Source of the DNA: Desulfovibrio ferrophilus
GTDB taxonomy: Bacteria > Desulfobacterota > Desulfovibrionia > Desulfovibrionales > Desulfovibrionaceae
Direction of reading: 5' to 3'
DNA length: 43,052 bases
Assembly (NCBI RefSeq): GCF_003966735.1
Contig: NZ_AP017379.1
Span: 1-43,052 of the forward strand
Shown in pieces: positions 29,539 through 38,758 of this stretch. The notes beneath the pieces were generated by a model. The model was not told the origin of the DNA and ran no database searches. It saw only the letters and a program-made list of their open reading frames with translations. Each line of letters starts with the position of its first letter. Position 1 is the first letter of the stretch. Made by a program: the position numbers and the translations under genes.

Positions 29539-31662
29539 TTATCGTCGGTTGGCAAATTCAACACCTGTAGAACCATCTTTTTGTAGTATTACATAGGCTT
29601 TGTATTTTTTGCCGGATTCTTTGGCCTTAAACGTCATTGGATTTCGGATTTTTCCTTTTGTCAGCAGCGCCTTTGCATGGGACTCTTTGAGAGTTTGACC
29701 ACGAAACAGCTTCCAAATTGTGAATGGGCACTTGTTTCCTTCTCTGTTCCAGTTTTCGCAGGAATACGATTTCGGCATGGAAACGACTTTTCCGCCACAA
29801 ATAGGGCACTTGCCTAGTGCTAAACACTCTTTTTTTGCCGTCCTAGGGCCGCTGTATGCCTCGTTTGAACTTTTAACAACATCGACTACGCCAGAAATGA
29901 ATTTATGCAGTTCTGAGGCAAATACGGCTCTTTTCAACGTCCCGTTTTCCATACGTTCCAGGGCGTGTTCCCATTCTCCTGTCATTACGGGGTTTGTGAC
30001 CTGGGGGCAAAGTTTGAAAATTAACCCAAAGGCCGCCCGGCCCTTGGCCGTGGGCAGCAATGCCTTCGCCTTACGTTCGGCATATTGCCTGCGAATCAAT
30101 GTTTCGATGATTTCTGCACGGGTGGCAGACGTGCCTAGCCCTTTTGTCTCTCGCATAATTTTGGAAAGGTCCTCGTCTTCAACATCCTTTCCGGCAGTAA
30201 TCATCGCTTTCAGAAGATCGGCCTCCGAAAAACGCTTTGGAGGTTTGGTTTTGTCCATAGGCATTTGAACCTTTGCAATCCGAACTTCTTGCCCTTCGGT
30301 AAGCGCGGGCATGGGCTTATCAATGGCTATTCGCCACGGCTCCGCGTTGATCCATCCACGATCTAAAAACACCTTGCCTTCGGCCTTAAAGCGTTCACCA
30401 CCCACTTCGATCCAAGCCACAGAATTCATGAACGTGGCCGGTGGCATAAAGGCCGCGCAGAATCGGCGGCTTACCGTTTCGTAGACACGCCTTTCATCTT
30501 CCGTGAGCTCCGCCAGAATCGGAGCTTTTTTGGTCGGGATAATCGCGTGATGATCTGTGATCCTTTTGTCATTAACGACACGGAACCCTTTTAATCCTTC
30601 TGTTGCCATTCGTTCGCGGGCGGCCTGGGACTCTTCGGGTAAAAAGTCCATAATTGCATCCAAGTGGCCGTGTAGGTCTGCAAAAAGCTCGGACGACAAA
30701 AATTGGCAATCCGTCCGAGGATATGTGAGAAGCTTGTGCTTTTCATACAAGGCTTGTGCGAGTTTGAGGGTTTGTTCTGCTGTTAACCCGTGGCGTTTGT
30801 TCATGTCCATTTGCAATGATCCGAGATCATAGCAAAGCGGCGCGTTGGTTTTACCTTCCTTCCCTTCACTGGACATAACTTTGCCCACATCGCCTTTACG
30901 CGAACGGATAACAACGCCCCTAGCATCATCTTCTGAAAATATGCGTGTTTCTTTGAATTCCGTGGGTTTGTGCCACGTTGCAAAGCCTTTGTCTTGAAAT
31001 TCGATTGTGACACGCCAAAAATCACGGGCTTTAAAATTTGTAATATCCTGCTCTCGTTGTACCAGGAGTCCGAGGGTTGGAATCTGGACACGCCCAACGC
31101 TGATTTTTTCGTCGGCCTTGAGTGTGAAAAGGCGAGAAAGGTTCATCCCAATCAGCCAGTCGGCCTCGGCACGGCTTCTGGCGGCATCGGCAAGACCTTG
31201 GAATGCCGCGCCGTCTTTTAGGCTATCAAATGCTTTGCGTACAGCTTCGGGGGTATAGTCGGAAACCCACAGTCGCTTGACCGGCTTTTTGCAACCGCTT
31301 TCCTCGTAACATTCCCTGAAAATCAACTCGCCTTCTCGACCAGCATCGCAGCCGTTTACGACCTCGGAAACGTCCGACGACTTGAGCAGCTTTTTGACTA
31401 CGGCCCATTGTGATTTCACGCTGTCACCGACTTTACGACTGATCCGATCCGGCAGCATGGGCAACTTTTCTATATCCCACGGTCCGGCCCATGCTTCATT
31501 TACTTCGCCTGGATCGCAAAGACGAAAGAGGTGTCCGATTGCCCATGTGAAAACAAAATTACCGACCTCGACATAGCCATTTTGACGCTTGGGAGAGCCC
31601 AAGACAGCGGCGTATGTGCGGGCCTGATCCGGCTTTTCGCAGATTACTAATTGCTTGCCCAT
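29539..31662 (-). CDS. topB: DNA topoisomerase III-like (TopB/TraE)
   Basis: A 707-residue type IA topoisomerase. The TOPRIM domain starts VICEKPDQAR, with CDAGREGELIFR near residue 105. SVGRVQIPTLGLLV near 190 and the active-site segment LTYPRTDC (Tyr near 316) are present, and a C-terminal cysteine cluster (CPICGG, then SCEN and CPF) forms a likely zinc finger. Plasmid TopB proteins resolve intermediates during transfer or replication. GGAGG, within an AACACACAAACGGAGG motif, lies just before the ATG inside virB1; the overlap is 16 nt. Confidence 0.93.
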   Translation of the reverse strand: MGKQLVICEKPDQARTYAAVLGSPKRQNGYVEVGNFVFTWAIGHLFRLCDPGEVNEAWAGPWDIEKLPMLPDRISRKVGDSVKSQWAVVKKLLKSSDVSEVVNGCDAGREGELIFRECYEESGCKKPVKRLWVSDYTPEAVRKAFDSLKDGAAFQGLADAARSRAEADWLIGMNLSRLFTLKADEKISVGRVQIPTLGLLVQREQDITNFKARDFWRVTIEFQDKGFATWHKPTEFKETRIFSEDDARGVVIRSRKGDVGKVMSSEGKEGKTNAPLCYDLGSLQMDMNKRHGLTAEQTLKLAQALYEKHKLLTYPRTDCQFLSSELFADLHGHLDAIMDFLPEESQAARERMATEGLKGFRVVNDKRITDHHAIIPTKKAPILAELTEDERRVYETVSRRFCAAFMPPATFMNSVAWIEVGGERFKAEGKVFLDRGWINAEPWRIAIDKPMPALTEGQEVRIAKVQMPMDKTKPPKRFSEADLLKAMITAGKDVEDEDLSKIMRETKGLGTSATRAEIIETLIRRQYAERKAKALLPTAKGRAAFGLIFKLCPQVTNPVMTGEWEHALERMENGTLKRAVFASELHKFISGVVDVVKSSNEAYSGPRTAKKECLALGKCPICGGKVVSMPKSYSCENWNREGNKCPFTIWKLFRGQTLKESHAKALLTKGKIRNPMTFKAKESGKKYKAYVILQKDGSTGVEFANRR

Positions 31663-32150
31663 GTTGTCCTCCGTTTGTGTGTTAGTTTCTGGAAACGAGC
31701 TTGAACCTTTTTGCGGTATTCCTCCGCGATGATGGCCCGGCGTTCATCTCCTCTATCCAGATGCGCGGCCACGGATTTTCCCGTATTGTAGGCTTCGACC
31801 CCTGCCCAGGTGTCTCCCCACCGCTCAATTTCTTGCGCTAAAATCCATGCTCCTACCATCGTGCAATAGGCGGGGTCTGTTTCCAACGACCCCCACCAAA
31901 CCCACTTGTTATCCCGCCAGTATCGAGAATTTATTTGCATATGCCCTCGATCTACAGAGCCGGAACGATTTTGATTAATAGCTGTGGGATTGTGGTGCGA
32001 TTCCACCCAGGAAATCGCCTCGATCAACAACGGATCAATGCTATATCTCTCCCCGGCTTCGGCAAAACCAAAGTCCGCTGTTTTTGTGGCGCCCTGGAAC
32101 GGAGCCACAAAAACCAAAATCAAAAGCAAAGGCATGGTCCGCAGGATCAT
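31647..32150 (-). CDS. virB1: VirB1 lytic transglycosylase
   Basis: A 167-residue protein with a signal peptide (MILRTMPLLLILVFVAPFQG) and an SLT domain: the catalytic Glu in WVESHHNP near residue 49, GHMQIN near 69 and AYNTGKS near 118. It would open peptidoglycan for T4SS assembly. It is placed after virD4 rather than before virB2. The start shares a base with the virD4 stop (TAATG), and an 11-bp inverted repeat spans the junction. Confidence 0.92.
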   Translation of the reverse strand: MILRTMPLLLILVFVAPFQGATKTADFGFAEAGERYSIDPLLIEAISWVESHHNPTAINQNRSGSVDRGHMQINSRYWRDNKWVWWGSLETDPAYCTMVGAWILAQEIERWGDTWAGVEAYNTGKSVAAHLDRGDERRAIIAEEYRKKVQARFQKLTHKRRTTWASN

Positions 32151-32167
32151 TAGGCTTGATCCTGCGG
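32139..32167 (-). promoter_or_regulatory. Inverted repeat over the virB1 start
   Basis: CCGCAGGATCA (32139-32149) and TGATCCTGCGG (32157-32167) pair perfectly with a 7-nt loop. In the mRNA the hairpin would include the virD4 stop and part of the virB1 ATG, so it could limit virB1 initiation to ribosomes arriving from virD4. Confidence 0.6.
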
Positions 32168-34246
32168 CGAGGCATTTAAAGAACTTGCAACCTGAACAGC
32201 CACGGCGGCAGCGTCCATTTGCTTTTTGGCTTCTTTCGCTTCTTTCTCGGTTTCCTCGGCAACCTCGTTGAGCTCGTCTGCCACGGCCACGGCCTTATCC
32301 AAGGCTGCTCTTACCGCGTCCGTATCATCTTCCTCGGCAATTTCGCGTGTAGCATTGAGGATTTTAACTGCTTCCTTATGGGCAACCCTTGCAGCCTCGG
32401 CCTTTCCTTTTGCTTCATTGGCAAGGGAGGTGGCCTTGTTCAAGGCTATCTCTTCTGCCGTTTCCAGCGGTTCAGCGTCGCGTTTTTCCTGTTCGGCGGC
32501 CATAGCTTGGCGTTCTGCTTTTTGGGCTTTTTTATCGTTAATCAGGCGCTTGAATTCATTGTATTTGAACCAAAAAGCACCTTCTGCATCCACAGGAATG
32601 GACGCAAGGCCAGACTTGATTATAAGGCATCGGCCCCTGCGCTTTACTTCCAATGTGCCAATGTCTTGCGGGAGAATAAGGGGCACGCCTTCGGAAACCT
32701 CGGAAGTACTACCCCCGGTAATGGTCGCTCGATTTTGTTGACGAGTTTTTTTGATGCGCGTTTGATTACCAATGGCCTTTGATATTTCGTTGCATACTTG
32801 TTGATCGCTTTGGCTGTAGACAATCCGGTAGCTACAAGTGTCCAAAAGCTGCCGGGCGCGTTTGTCTCCATAGATTGCGGCTAACTGGTGAATTGACTGA
32901 GCAACAAAGATAGCGCTCATGCCATAGCCCCGGCCCGTATCGGGGATCGTCAAGACTTCATCCATGCGGGCCAGCCTTACGAATTCGTCCAAAAAGTAGG
33001 TTATACGCTGATCGTAGACCTTGCCCCGCTCCATCCCTAGGCCACGCTTTATCCTTGCCCAAAATGAATCCTTGGGGAGATTTGGGATTTCTTCCTTGAG
33101 AACCAAGGCGCATTGTTCAAAAAAGGCGGATATCAGGCCCTTCAAGCGTTCCTGATCTGCTTCCTTAATCACCACATAGATAGTGGTGGGTTCCCTACGG
33201 AGCTCACGAATGGAGAAGTCCGAAGAGGACACATTGCGGGCCACCGTGCCCGACAAATAGACTTGTAGTTTGGCTTCAAACGTAGATGTAACAGAATCAA
33301 ATTGTTTCTGTTCCATATCGCGGAAACGAGTTCCTTCTTTAAATACGCGGCTTGGCAAATGTGGATCATCTTCGTGTTCCATCAATGCTTTTTCGATGGA
33401 TATTTGACGATCACCCATAAGAGCCCGATCCAAAACAGCGGGCACGGAGCTCTCGCTGTTTTCGTAGATGTCCATGAGACACCAAAAAGTCCACATTGCG
33501 CGGGCGCTTTGTGTCCAATGGTCTGTTTGATCGGCTTTGTCGTTTGGCAACAAGGAAACGCCGATTCGTTCAACCACAATTTCAACTTGTTCCCACCATC
33601 GGGTCCATGCTTCGGACCCGACCACAGCTCCTTTTCGTAGTTTGGGAAGCTCAGTAGCAGCCAACGGATTCCAACGTGCCGATTCAGGCTCACCAGGGGC
33701 GAACCTGATTACCTTCGTCCATTGGCCTCGGTAATGGTGCGTCAGGTCATGAATTTCACCTTTGGAATCATGGATCACTGCGCTGTGTTCGCATGAAAGC
33801 AGGGCGGGGATTATGACACCAGCAGTTTTACCCGTACCGGGTCCGGCGTGAATTAACACCGAAAGTGGTTCAGCAATCCGCAGGAAGTAGCGTCTAAGCC
33901 CCTTGCGGTACACGCCAATAATTAAGCCGGTTTTACCAAGAAGACCGTGTCCGCCTTTTTTATGCTTTTTCTTGAGCTCTTTCTTCTTCGCCCAATGAGC
34001 TCCACCGTATTCATTTTTACCGTGGAACCATGCAAAGGGATTGCAGATAATCCAGAGAGTACCCCCGGCAATGGCAGCCAGCATTGTATATTTCAACCAG
34101 AGCGGCCACGGCCAAACGGTAATCACCTTTAGCATTGCCCTGGGGTCAAATCCTGTCTTGGCGTTTACGGCGATTGAGCCAGTCAGAATGGAAATAACAA
34201 AGAAAGGGGTAAGCATGATCCATATATGTGATAATCCGTGCTTCAT
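32150..34246 (-). CDS. virD4: VirD4/TraG coupling protein
   Basis: A 698-residue T4SS coupling ATPase that brings the relaxosome to the channel. Two N-terminal TM helices (about 9-29 and 49-68), Walker A HAGPGTGKT with K140, Walker B YFLDEFVRL, and the TraG-type all-alpha domain. The last ~110 residues are a highly charged Ala/Glu-rich coiled coil, longer than usual. ATG 34246 has CGGAG 8 nt upstream; a longer frame to 34294 would translate a hairpin. Confidence 0.94.
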   Translation of the reverse strand: MKHGLSHIWIMLTPFFVISILTGSIAVNAKTGFDPRAMLKVITVWPWPLWLKYTMLAAIAGGTLWIICNPFAWFHGKNEYGGAHWAKKKELKKKHKKGGHGLLGKTGLIIGVYRKGLRRYFLRIAEPLSVLIHAGPGTGKTAGVIIPALLSCEHSAVIHDSKGEIHDLTHHYRGQWTKVIRFAPGEPESARWNPLAATELPKLRKGAVVGSEAWTRWWEQVEIVVERIGVSLLPNDKADQTDHWTQSARAMWTFWCLMDIYENSESSVPAVLDRALMGDRQISIEKALMEHEDDPHLPSRVFKEGTRFRDMEQKQFDSVTSTFEAKLQVYLSGTVARNVSSSDFSIRELRREPTTIYVVIKEADQERLKGLISAFFEQCALVLKEEIPNLPKDSFWARIKRGLGMERGKVYDQRITYFLDEFVRLARMDEVLTIPDTGRGYGMSAIFVAQSIHQLAAIYGDKRARQLLDTCSYRIVYSQSDQQVCNEISKAIGNQTRIKKTRQQNRATITGGSTSEVSEGVPLILPQDIGTLEVKRRGRCLIIKSGLASIPVDAEGAFWFKYNEFKRLINDKKAQKAERQAMAAEQEKRDAEPLETAEEIALNKATSLANEAKGKAEAARVAHKEAVKILNATREIAEEDDTDAVRAALDKAVAVADELNEVAEETEKEAKEAKKQMDAAAVAVQVASSLNASPQDQA

Positions 34247-34249
34247 TAT

Positions 34250-34293
34250 TTTTGCTCCGTTTTTGTCGGAACCAGGTTCGCCCTGGACGGACA
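34250..34293. other. Hairpin between virB11 and virD4
   Basis: TTTTTGTC and GACAATTTTT flank an inner CCAGG/CCTGG stem. Member of the TTTGTCC..GGACAAA family. The T-tail is on the plus strand only, so it should not stop tra-operon RNA but may block antisense RNA or protect RNA ends. Confidence 0.5.
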
Positions 34294-34297
34294 ATTT

Positions 34298-35278
34298 TTA
34301 AACGGTGAGATCATAAGCCTGAAGGTTGTAATCGCGGCGGCTTCTTTGTTGGATGACAACTATTAGGGCGATACCTTTGCGGGCGTATTGTTTAGCCGCT
34401 TCCGCGTCGTACTTGCAAAGAGCGCAGTTTTGAGCCATGGCGTCGATAGCTCCATCTGACCCGTTCGCGTGTAGAGTCGCCAGGGCTCCACAATGACCAG
34501 TATTGACCATGCGCAAAAAATACATTGTATTTTTAATGTCGAGCTCGCCCATGTACATACGGTCAGGCCGCATCCTCAAGCACGCATCAAGGATGTTCGT
34601 ATCAGTGATCTGTGCTACGTCTGTTCCGGTTTTTGATTTGAGAAAAGACACCTTGTTTGGATTATCGATATCGAGTTCTGCTGTATCCTCTATTGTCAAA
34701 ATTCTTTGATCTTGAGGAACATAGACGGCCATAGAGTTAAGAAGGGCTGTTTTGCCCGAGCTGGTCCCGCCCACGACAAGTATAGACCTTCCCTGAACAA
34801 GGCCGTCTTTAATCTTTTCAATAACCTTTCCATCATCAATTCGTTCATCCCGAAGGGCATCACGTATTTCCTCTTCCCAAATCTTCATTTTTGGTCCCTT
34901 GCTCACACTGTAGCTTTCCAAAGGAAAACGTCTGGCTTGAGCTATGCGAACACTCATCGCAAATCCGCTAGTAACAAGAGCTCCACCACAAATTTGAACA
35001 CGATACCCATAGCCGGGCAGTGAGGTAGAAAGCAGAGGATGCACGTTTGGGTCGTATTTTTGGCCCTGGACAGACGCAAGAACCGAGGCGAATTTGTTGA
35101 GGAGAGGGGCCGACAATTCCTTGTCGGCCTTCCTCTTCCATCCATCGTGGGTTTCAATGAATATTTCGCCAGGGCCATTAATGCAAAGTTCGACCACACC
35201 GGGTTTGAAATATTTTTCAATCGGTTTGGCGTGTTCTGCCAACAGCGGATAGCGAATTTTATTTGGTGCTGCCATCAT
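34298..35278 (-). CDS. virB11: VirB11 secretion ATPase
   Basis: A 326-residue hexameric traffic ATPase. Walker A GGTSSGKT at 170-177, Asp box LTIEDTAELD near 200, Walker B-like region RMRPDRMYMGELD near 241, and His box TGHCGALATLHAN near 263. It drives switching between pilus assembly and DNA transfer. Gap of 5 nt from the preceding surface-protein gene. Confidence 0.95.
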   Translation of the reverse strand: MMAAPNKIRYPLLAEHAKPIEKYFKPGVVELCINGPGEIFIETHDGWKRKADKELSAPLLNKFASVLASVQGQKYDPNVHPLLSTSLPGYGYRVQICGGALVTSGFAMSVRIAQARRFPLESYSVSKGPKMKIWEEEIRDALRDERIDDGKVIEKIKDGLVQGRSILVVGGTSSGKTALLNSMAVYVPQDQRILTIEDTAELDIDNPNKVSFLKSKTGTDVAQITDTNILDACLRMRPDRMYMGELDIKNTMYFLRMVNTGHCGALATLHANGSDGAIDAMAQNCALCKYDAEAAKQYARKGIALIVVIQQRSRRDYNLQAYDLTV

Positions 35279-35283
35279 CCCAC

Positions 35284-37647
35284 CTAGTTGACCGGCTTTT
35301 CAAGAATGGAACCGTCAAAACGTCGGTACTGCTCAACTTTGTAGGTGATAGCTACAGCCCCACCCGTGTGATTGTCGGGGCGGGGGAAGGCTTTTGAATA
35401 ATCTTGAGTTGTTGCCGAAGGGCTACCGGTTACCGTTGTGCTATTACAAATTAGATAATCATAGTTCGGACTATTATACTTTAAAATAAAGGTTCCACCA
35501 GGAGCCCCGGTTTCGCCTTGTCCATAAGTGTTCCCGTCGGCGGGGAGGTATTGACCATTGCCGCCAGTACCGCCTGTTTGTTTGCATGTGCCGTCTACAC
35601 AATTTACAGCTTTTTGATTTCCATCTCCATAGTTTGCATAGCACGTTTCGGTAAAAATTTGGGTCCCTTGTCTCCCCGGATAACCACCACCAGGAGAAAG
35701 ACTAAAGGTTTCTGCCTGTGTCACAATGGAAGTATTTTGTAGTTTGCCAGCAGTAATAGAAATTGTTTCGTTTGGTGTTACAGGCACATTTTGTTGTTCA
35801 AATATTTGCCCTCCAAATCCGCCGGTTCCTCCGTCGCAGAAATAATTATTAAAAACATATCCTTGGCCGTCGCAGCCAGCGGGCAACCATCTACAACTGT
35901 AGGAGCTACGCGATCCTGATGCTATCATTATTAAACTAATGTTGGTCACATTGTCTGGAACAGTCCAAGAATCATTAACTGTAAAAACCATTTTTTTAGA
36001 TACTTGTCCCATGTATGTATATGCTTTGGGAAGGTCATACTCCTGGCAATCGGTCAAATCGATTCGGCCATCGTCGTTGGTATCGATGTATGTTTTTGCA
36101 AAAAGCTGAGTCTGCAAAGCATCATCGTCATGAACCATCGTGCAAACATCCATGTCATACCGATGTTCAAACGATTCGGTAGGAGTCCTTGCGCAGTCTC
36201 CTACATATTCACGATTACCACCGATTTCATAGAAAGCACGCGCCATCGCATAGCTCGTGGCCGCGTTGAAGTCATGGTCATATTTAGGCGTGCAATATTC
36301 AGTTTGAAGATTGTATTCTACGCCGGTTTCCGGCGTGCAAGTGTTGGCATACTGCGTTCCGTCTGGCGTGTCGTAAGCGATACGACTTTGCGGATAGACC
36401 TTGCCCGCGTCCCAATCAATAAGAGCGTCACAAGAGGCCGCGTAATGCTCATAGGTTGTTGTGCTGTCTTGGCAAAGCGTCAGCCACGTTTTTGTGGCTG
36501 CATCCATGTAATAAAGACGTTCCTGCTGAATCGTGAGGTTGTTTGCAAAGTCATGGCGAACGCCGCACTCGGATGAGTCCCCCAGGACTTGATAGTAAGC
36601 ATCATAATCAACATGGCAGGAGTTGACTTCATAGGTTACGCCGTCATAGTTCGCCATTTCGCGGTATGATTGATAAACCCGCATTGCATCAAAATCATTG
36701 AGAACGGAACACGGATCACCATAGACCTTTTCGGCTGGAATAGGGTCTTCCCCTTCAATGTCTACGCAGTCACCGACTTTAAGAAGATTTCCGTCCTTAT
36801 CAAACCAACGGGTTTTCTCCTGCAAAACAAGCTGTGATCCGGCAGAATCAACGAAAGGCGTACACATTTCGGTTTCGGTAGGCAGGAGCTCATAGCCTCC
36901 CTTATCCTCACACGCGCCCATGGAAACCACATTCCCTTCACCGTCGAGGGTAACGAGCTTTTGTTGCGGATAGTATCGGCCTTCTTCCAGAGCGATACGG
37001 TCCGAGCACTCCTGCCATTCCTGCTTGGTTTCGGTAACGTCAGAGTTTACAAAATCGCCATCATCGTCACTGAAATCATAACTGCCAGACGTTCCGCTTG
37101 AAGAAGGTGCAAGAGAGCTTGTGCTCGTCGTTTCGGAAGTCTCTGTTTTTTCTTCTGTCTTCTCTGCTGTGCCCTGGGTTGCTTTAGAGGCCTGATCCTT
37201 GAGGCTCGTCAAATCATCAAGCAAGGATTGAAGATCGCCTACGGCTTCCAACTCCGTTCCCGCGTCAACGCGACTTTCATTGGCTGCGAACTCAGTTTGA
37301 AGCGGAGCGGTAAGCTCTACACTCACCCCGGAATCTCCTGCGGTGTACTCCGCTGCACGCCACTTGATCCGAGCAATGGTAAACTCCGGGTTGTCCTCGT
37401 ATGGGGCATACTCGATAGTGCCAACAAGAGTCATGTTGCCTAGGCCGAATTGACGGGCCTCCTCGTTGAGCTCGGCCACTACGCTTTTTGCGTCCTTCGT
37501 CTCTTTAATGACAATCGGGAGAGTTGTTTTAATGGGCAATACGGCTTTGGTGGCCGCGTGGGTCATGCCAACAAACAAAAAAAGACTCAAAAAAGCACCG
37601 GCAATTGTAGCCAGAGCGAATGATAATATAACGGATTTATTTGTCAT
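35284..37647 (-). CDS. Large cysteine-rich/glycine-rich exported protein inside the virB operon
   Basis: A 787-residue protein with an N-terminal signal or anchor (about 5-31) and a Ser/Thr/Glu-rich linker (about 150-195). About six to seven degenerate ~45-60-residue Cys repeats follow (about 210-565; pattern C, acidic turn, Y-P-Q-x-R-like strand, G..YV..C). An EF-hand/dockerin-like loop DTNDDGRIDLTD lies near 542. The Gly-rich C-terminal domain (WTVPDNVTNISL, GGTGGFGGQIF) resembles phage tail and adhesin tips. It lies between virB10 (11-nt overlap) and virB11. A role as pilus-tip or surface adhesin is inferred. Confidence 0.8.
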   Translation of the reverse strand: MTNKSVILSFALATIAGAFLSLFLFVGMTHAATKAVLPIKTTLPIVIKETKDAKSVVAELNEEARQFGLGNMTLVGTIEYAPYEDNPEFTIARIKWRAAEYTAGDSGVSVELTAPLQTEFAANESRVDAGTELEAVGDLQSLLDDLTSLKDQASKATQGTAEKTEEKTETSETTSTSSLAPSSSGTSGSYDFSDDDGDFVNSDVTETKQEWQECSDRIALEEGRYYPQQKLVTLDGEGNVVSMGACEDKGGYELLPTETEMCTPFVDSAGSQLVLQEKTRWFDKDGNLLKVGDCVDIEGEDPIPAEKVYGDPCSVLNDFDAMRVYQSYREMANYDGVTYEVNSCHVDYDAYYQVLGDSSECGVRHDFANNLTIQQERLYYMDAATKTWLTLCQDSTTTYEHYAASCDALIDWDAGKVYPQSRIAYDTPDGTQYANTCTPETGVEYNLQTEYCTPKYDHDFNAATSYAMARAFYEIGGNREYVGDCARTPTESFEHRYDMDVCTMVHDDDALQTQLFAKTYIDTNDDGRIDLTDCQEYDLPKAYTYMGQVSKKMVFTVNDSWTVPDNVTNISLIMIASGSRSSYSCRWLPAGCDGQGYVFNNYFCDGGTGGFGGQIFEQQNVPVTPNETISITAGKLQNTSIVTQAETFSLSPGGGYPGRQGTQIFTETCYANYGDGNQKAVNCVDGTCKQTGGTGGNGQYLPADGNTYGQGETGAPGGTFILKYNSPNYDYLICNSTTVTGSPSATTQDYSKAFPRPDNHTGGAVAITYKVEQYRRFDGSILEKPVN

Positions 37648-38758
37648 TTTTCTTATCCTCCAAAGCAGTGATTTTCACACTGTTTTTGATCGGTTTTGGA
37701 AACCAAATATCGCGAGATGGAGAAATCAAGATGCGGGTTCCGGCAGGGATCGTCAGCCTGGGTTTAATGTCCAGATTGTCCTGCACGATCCTATTGGTCA
37801 TGTTTGCGAGGCTATTTCCGAATTGTTCAATAGCCACGGCTTGATTTTCATTTGTGGCTTCCATCGTATAGGAAGCCAGAACGCCAAGAGAACTCACCAG
37901 AAGCCCTGTGCCGAACTTTTCATAGTATCGGCGGTCAAGCTGTCCAGACGTTCCAGAACGGCCCATAGAGTCCGCCATTTCAGCGTCAGCCGTATGTATG
38001 TTGATGCCATCGGGCGTGATGAATCGAACCCAAGTGATTTTCAGTCGCTCCATTCCCACTTTTTCCAGGGGCTTGTAGCGGCCTACGGCCTTGCTTCCGG
38101 CAGGGACCAAGACATTGCGACCATGAGCGCCGAAAACGTCATGCTCGACCTGGGCAACCACCTTCCCTTCCAAATCAGATCTAATTTCATTGATGAGGAT
38201 TGCGCGGATATTTCGATCCACGGTCAAGGTCCGGCTCATGTCGATGGGGTAGCTTGTGACCGTTTTTTCTTCTGCCCAATCCTCTTGGCTGTTTTTCCAG
38301 GTCGGCTCAGGCTCTTTGCCTGATCCGGGTTGGCCCAGGAAGGAGGAAAACCTTACAGCGACAGCGCCCCGGCGAGTGGAATTAATTTCGTCTGCCTTCG
38401 TTGGCCCTGCGGGCTTCGGAGTGGGCTTGAAATTAAAGATATCCGAAAGCGCCGGGCGCTTCGGCGCTGGCGGCGGTGCAATTGGCTTGGGCCGGGGCTT
38501 TGGTTTGGGTTTAGCCTTTGGTTCTGGCTCTTTCGTTGTTTCTTCTTCTATCGAAGGGAAAAAAGTATTTACACTGTCGGCGCTATCCGAAAATTCAATA
38601 ATATTTTCATCCTTCGGTTCGTTTGCCCTATTGGACTTCACGGCGAGTATAAGAGCGATGGAGGCAATCGTTACGACAGCCACCAGCCCGCCCCACAGGA
38701 AAAGGCCACGGAACCGTGAAGGGTTCTTTATGCGGGCCGGTCCAGCTTTTCTAGCCAT
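37637..38758 (-). CDS. virB10: VirB10 T4SS core protein
   Basis: A 373-residue protein. Cytoplasmic N-terminus, one TM helix (about 20-40), and a Pro/Lys-rich periplasmic spacer (EPEPKAKPKPKPRPKP near 76-92). The C-terminal TrbI domain includes RNVLVPAGSKAVGRY and the antenna segment GTGLLVSSLGVLASYT, ending in TIPAGTRILI. It spans both membranes and senses VirB11/VirD4. It overlaps virB9 by 8 nt. Confidence 0.95.
   Translation of the reverse strand: MARKAGPARIKNPSRFRGLFLWGGLVAVVTIASIALILAVKSNRANEPKDENIIEFSDSADSVNTFFPSIEEETTKEPEPKAKPKPKPRPKPIAPPPAPKRPALSDIFNFKPTPKPAGPTKADEINSTRRGAVAVRFSSFLGQPGSGKEPEPTWKNSQEDWAEEKTVTSYPIDMSRTLTVDRNIRAILINEIRSDLEGKVVAQVEHDVFGAHGRNVLVPAGSKAVGRYKPLEKVGMERLKITWVRFITPDGINIHTADAEMADSMGRSGTSGQLDRRYYEKFGTGLLVSSLGVLASYTMEATNENQAVAIEQFGNSLANMTNRIVQDNLDIKPRLTIPAGTRILISPSRDIWFPKPIKNSVKITALEDKKNDK

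Noticed and set aside
32146-32166. Second nick site at the virD4/virB1 junction (ATCCTGC)
   Set aside because: It is one half of an inverted repeat inside coding sequence, without the upstream oriT repeat or nearby mob genes.
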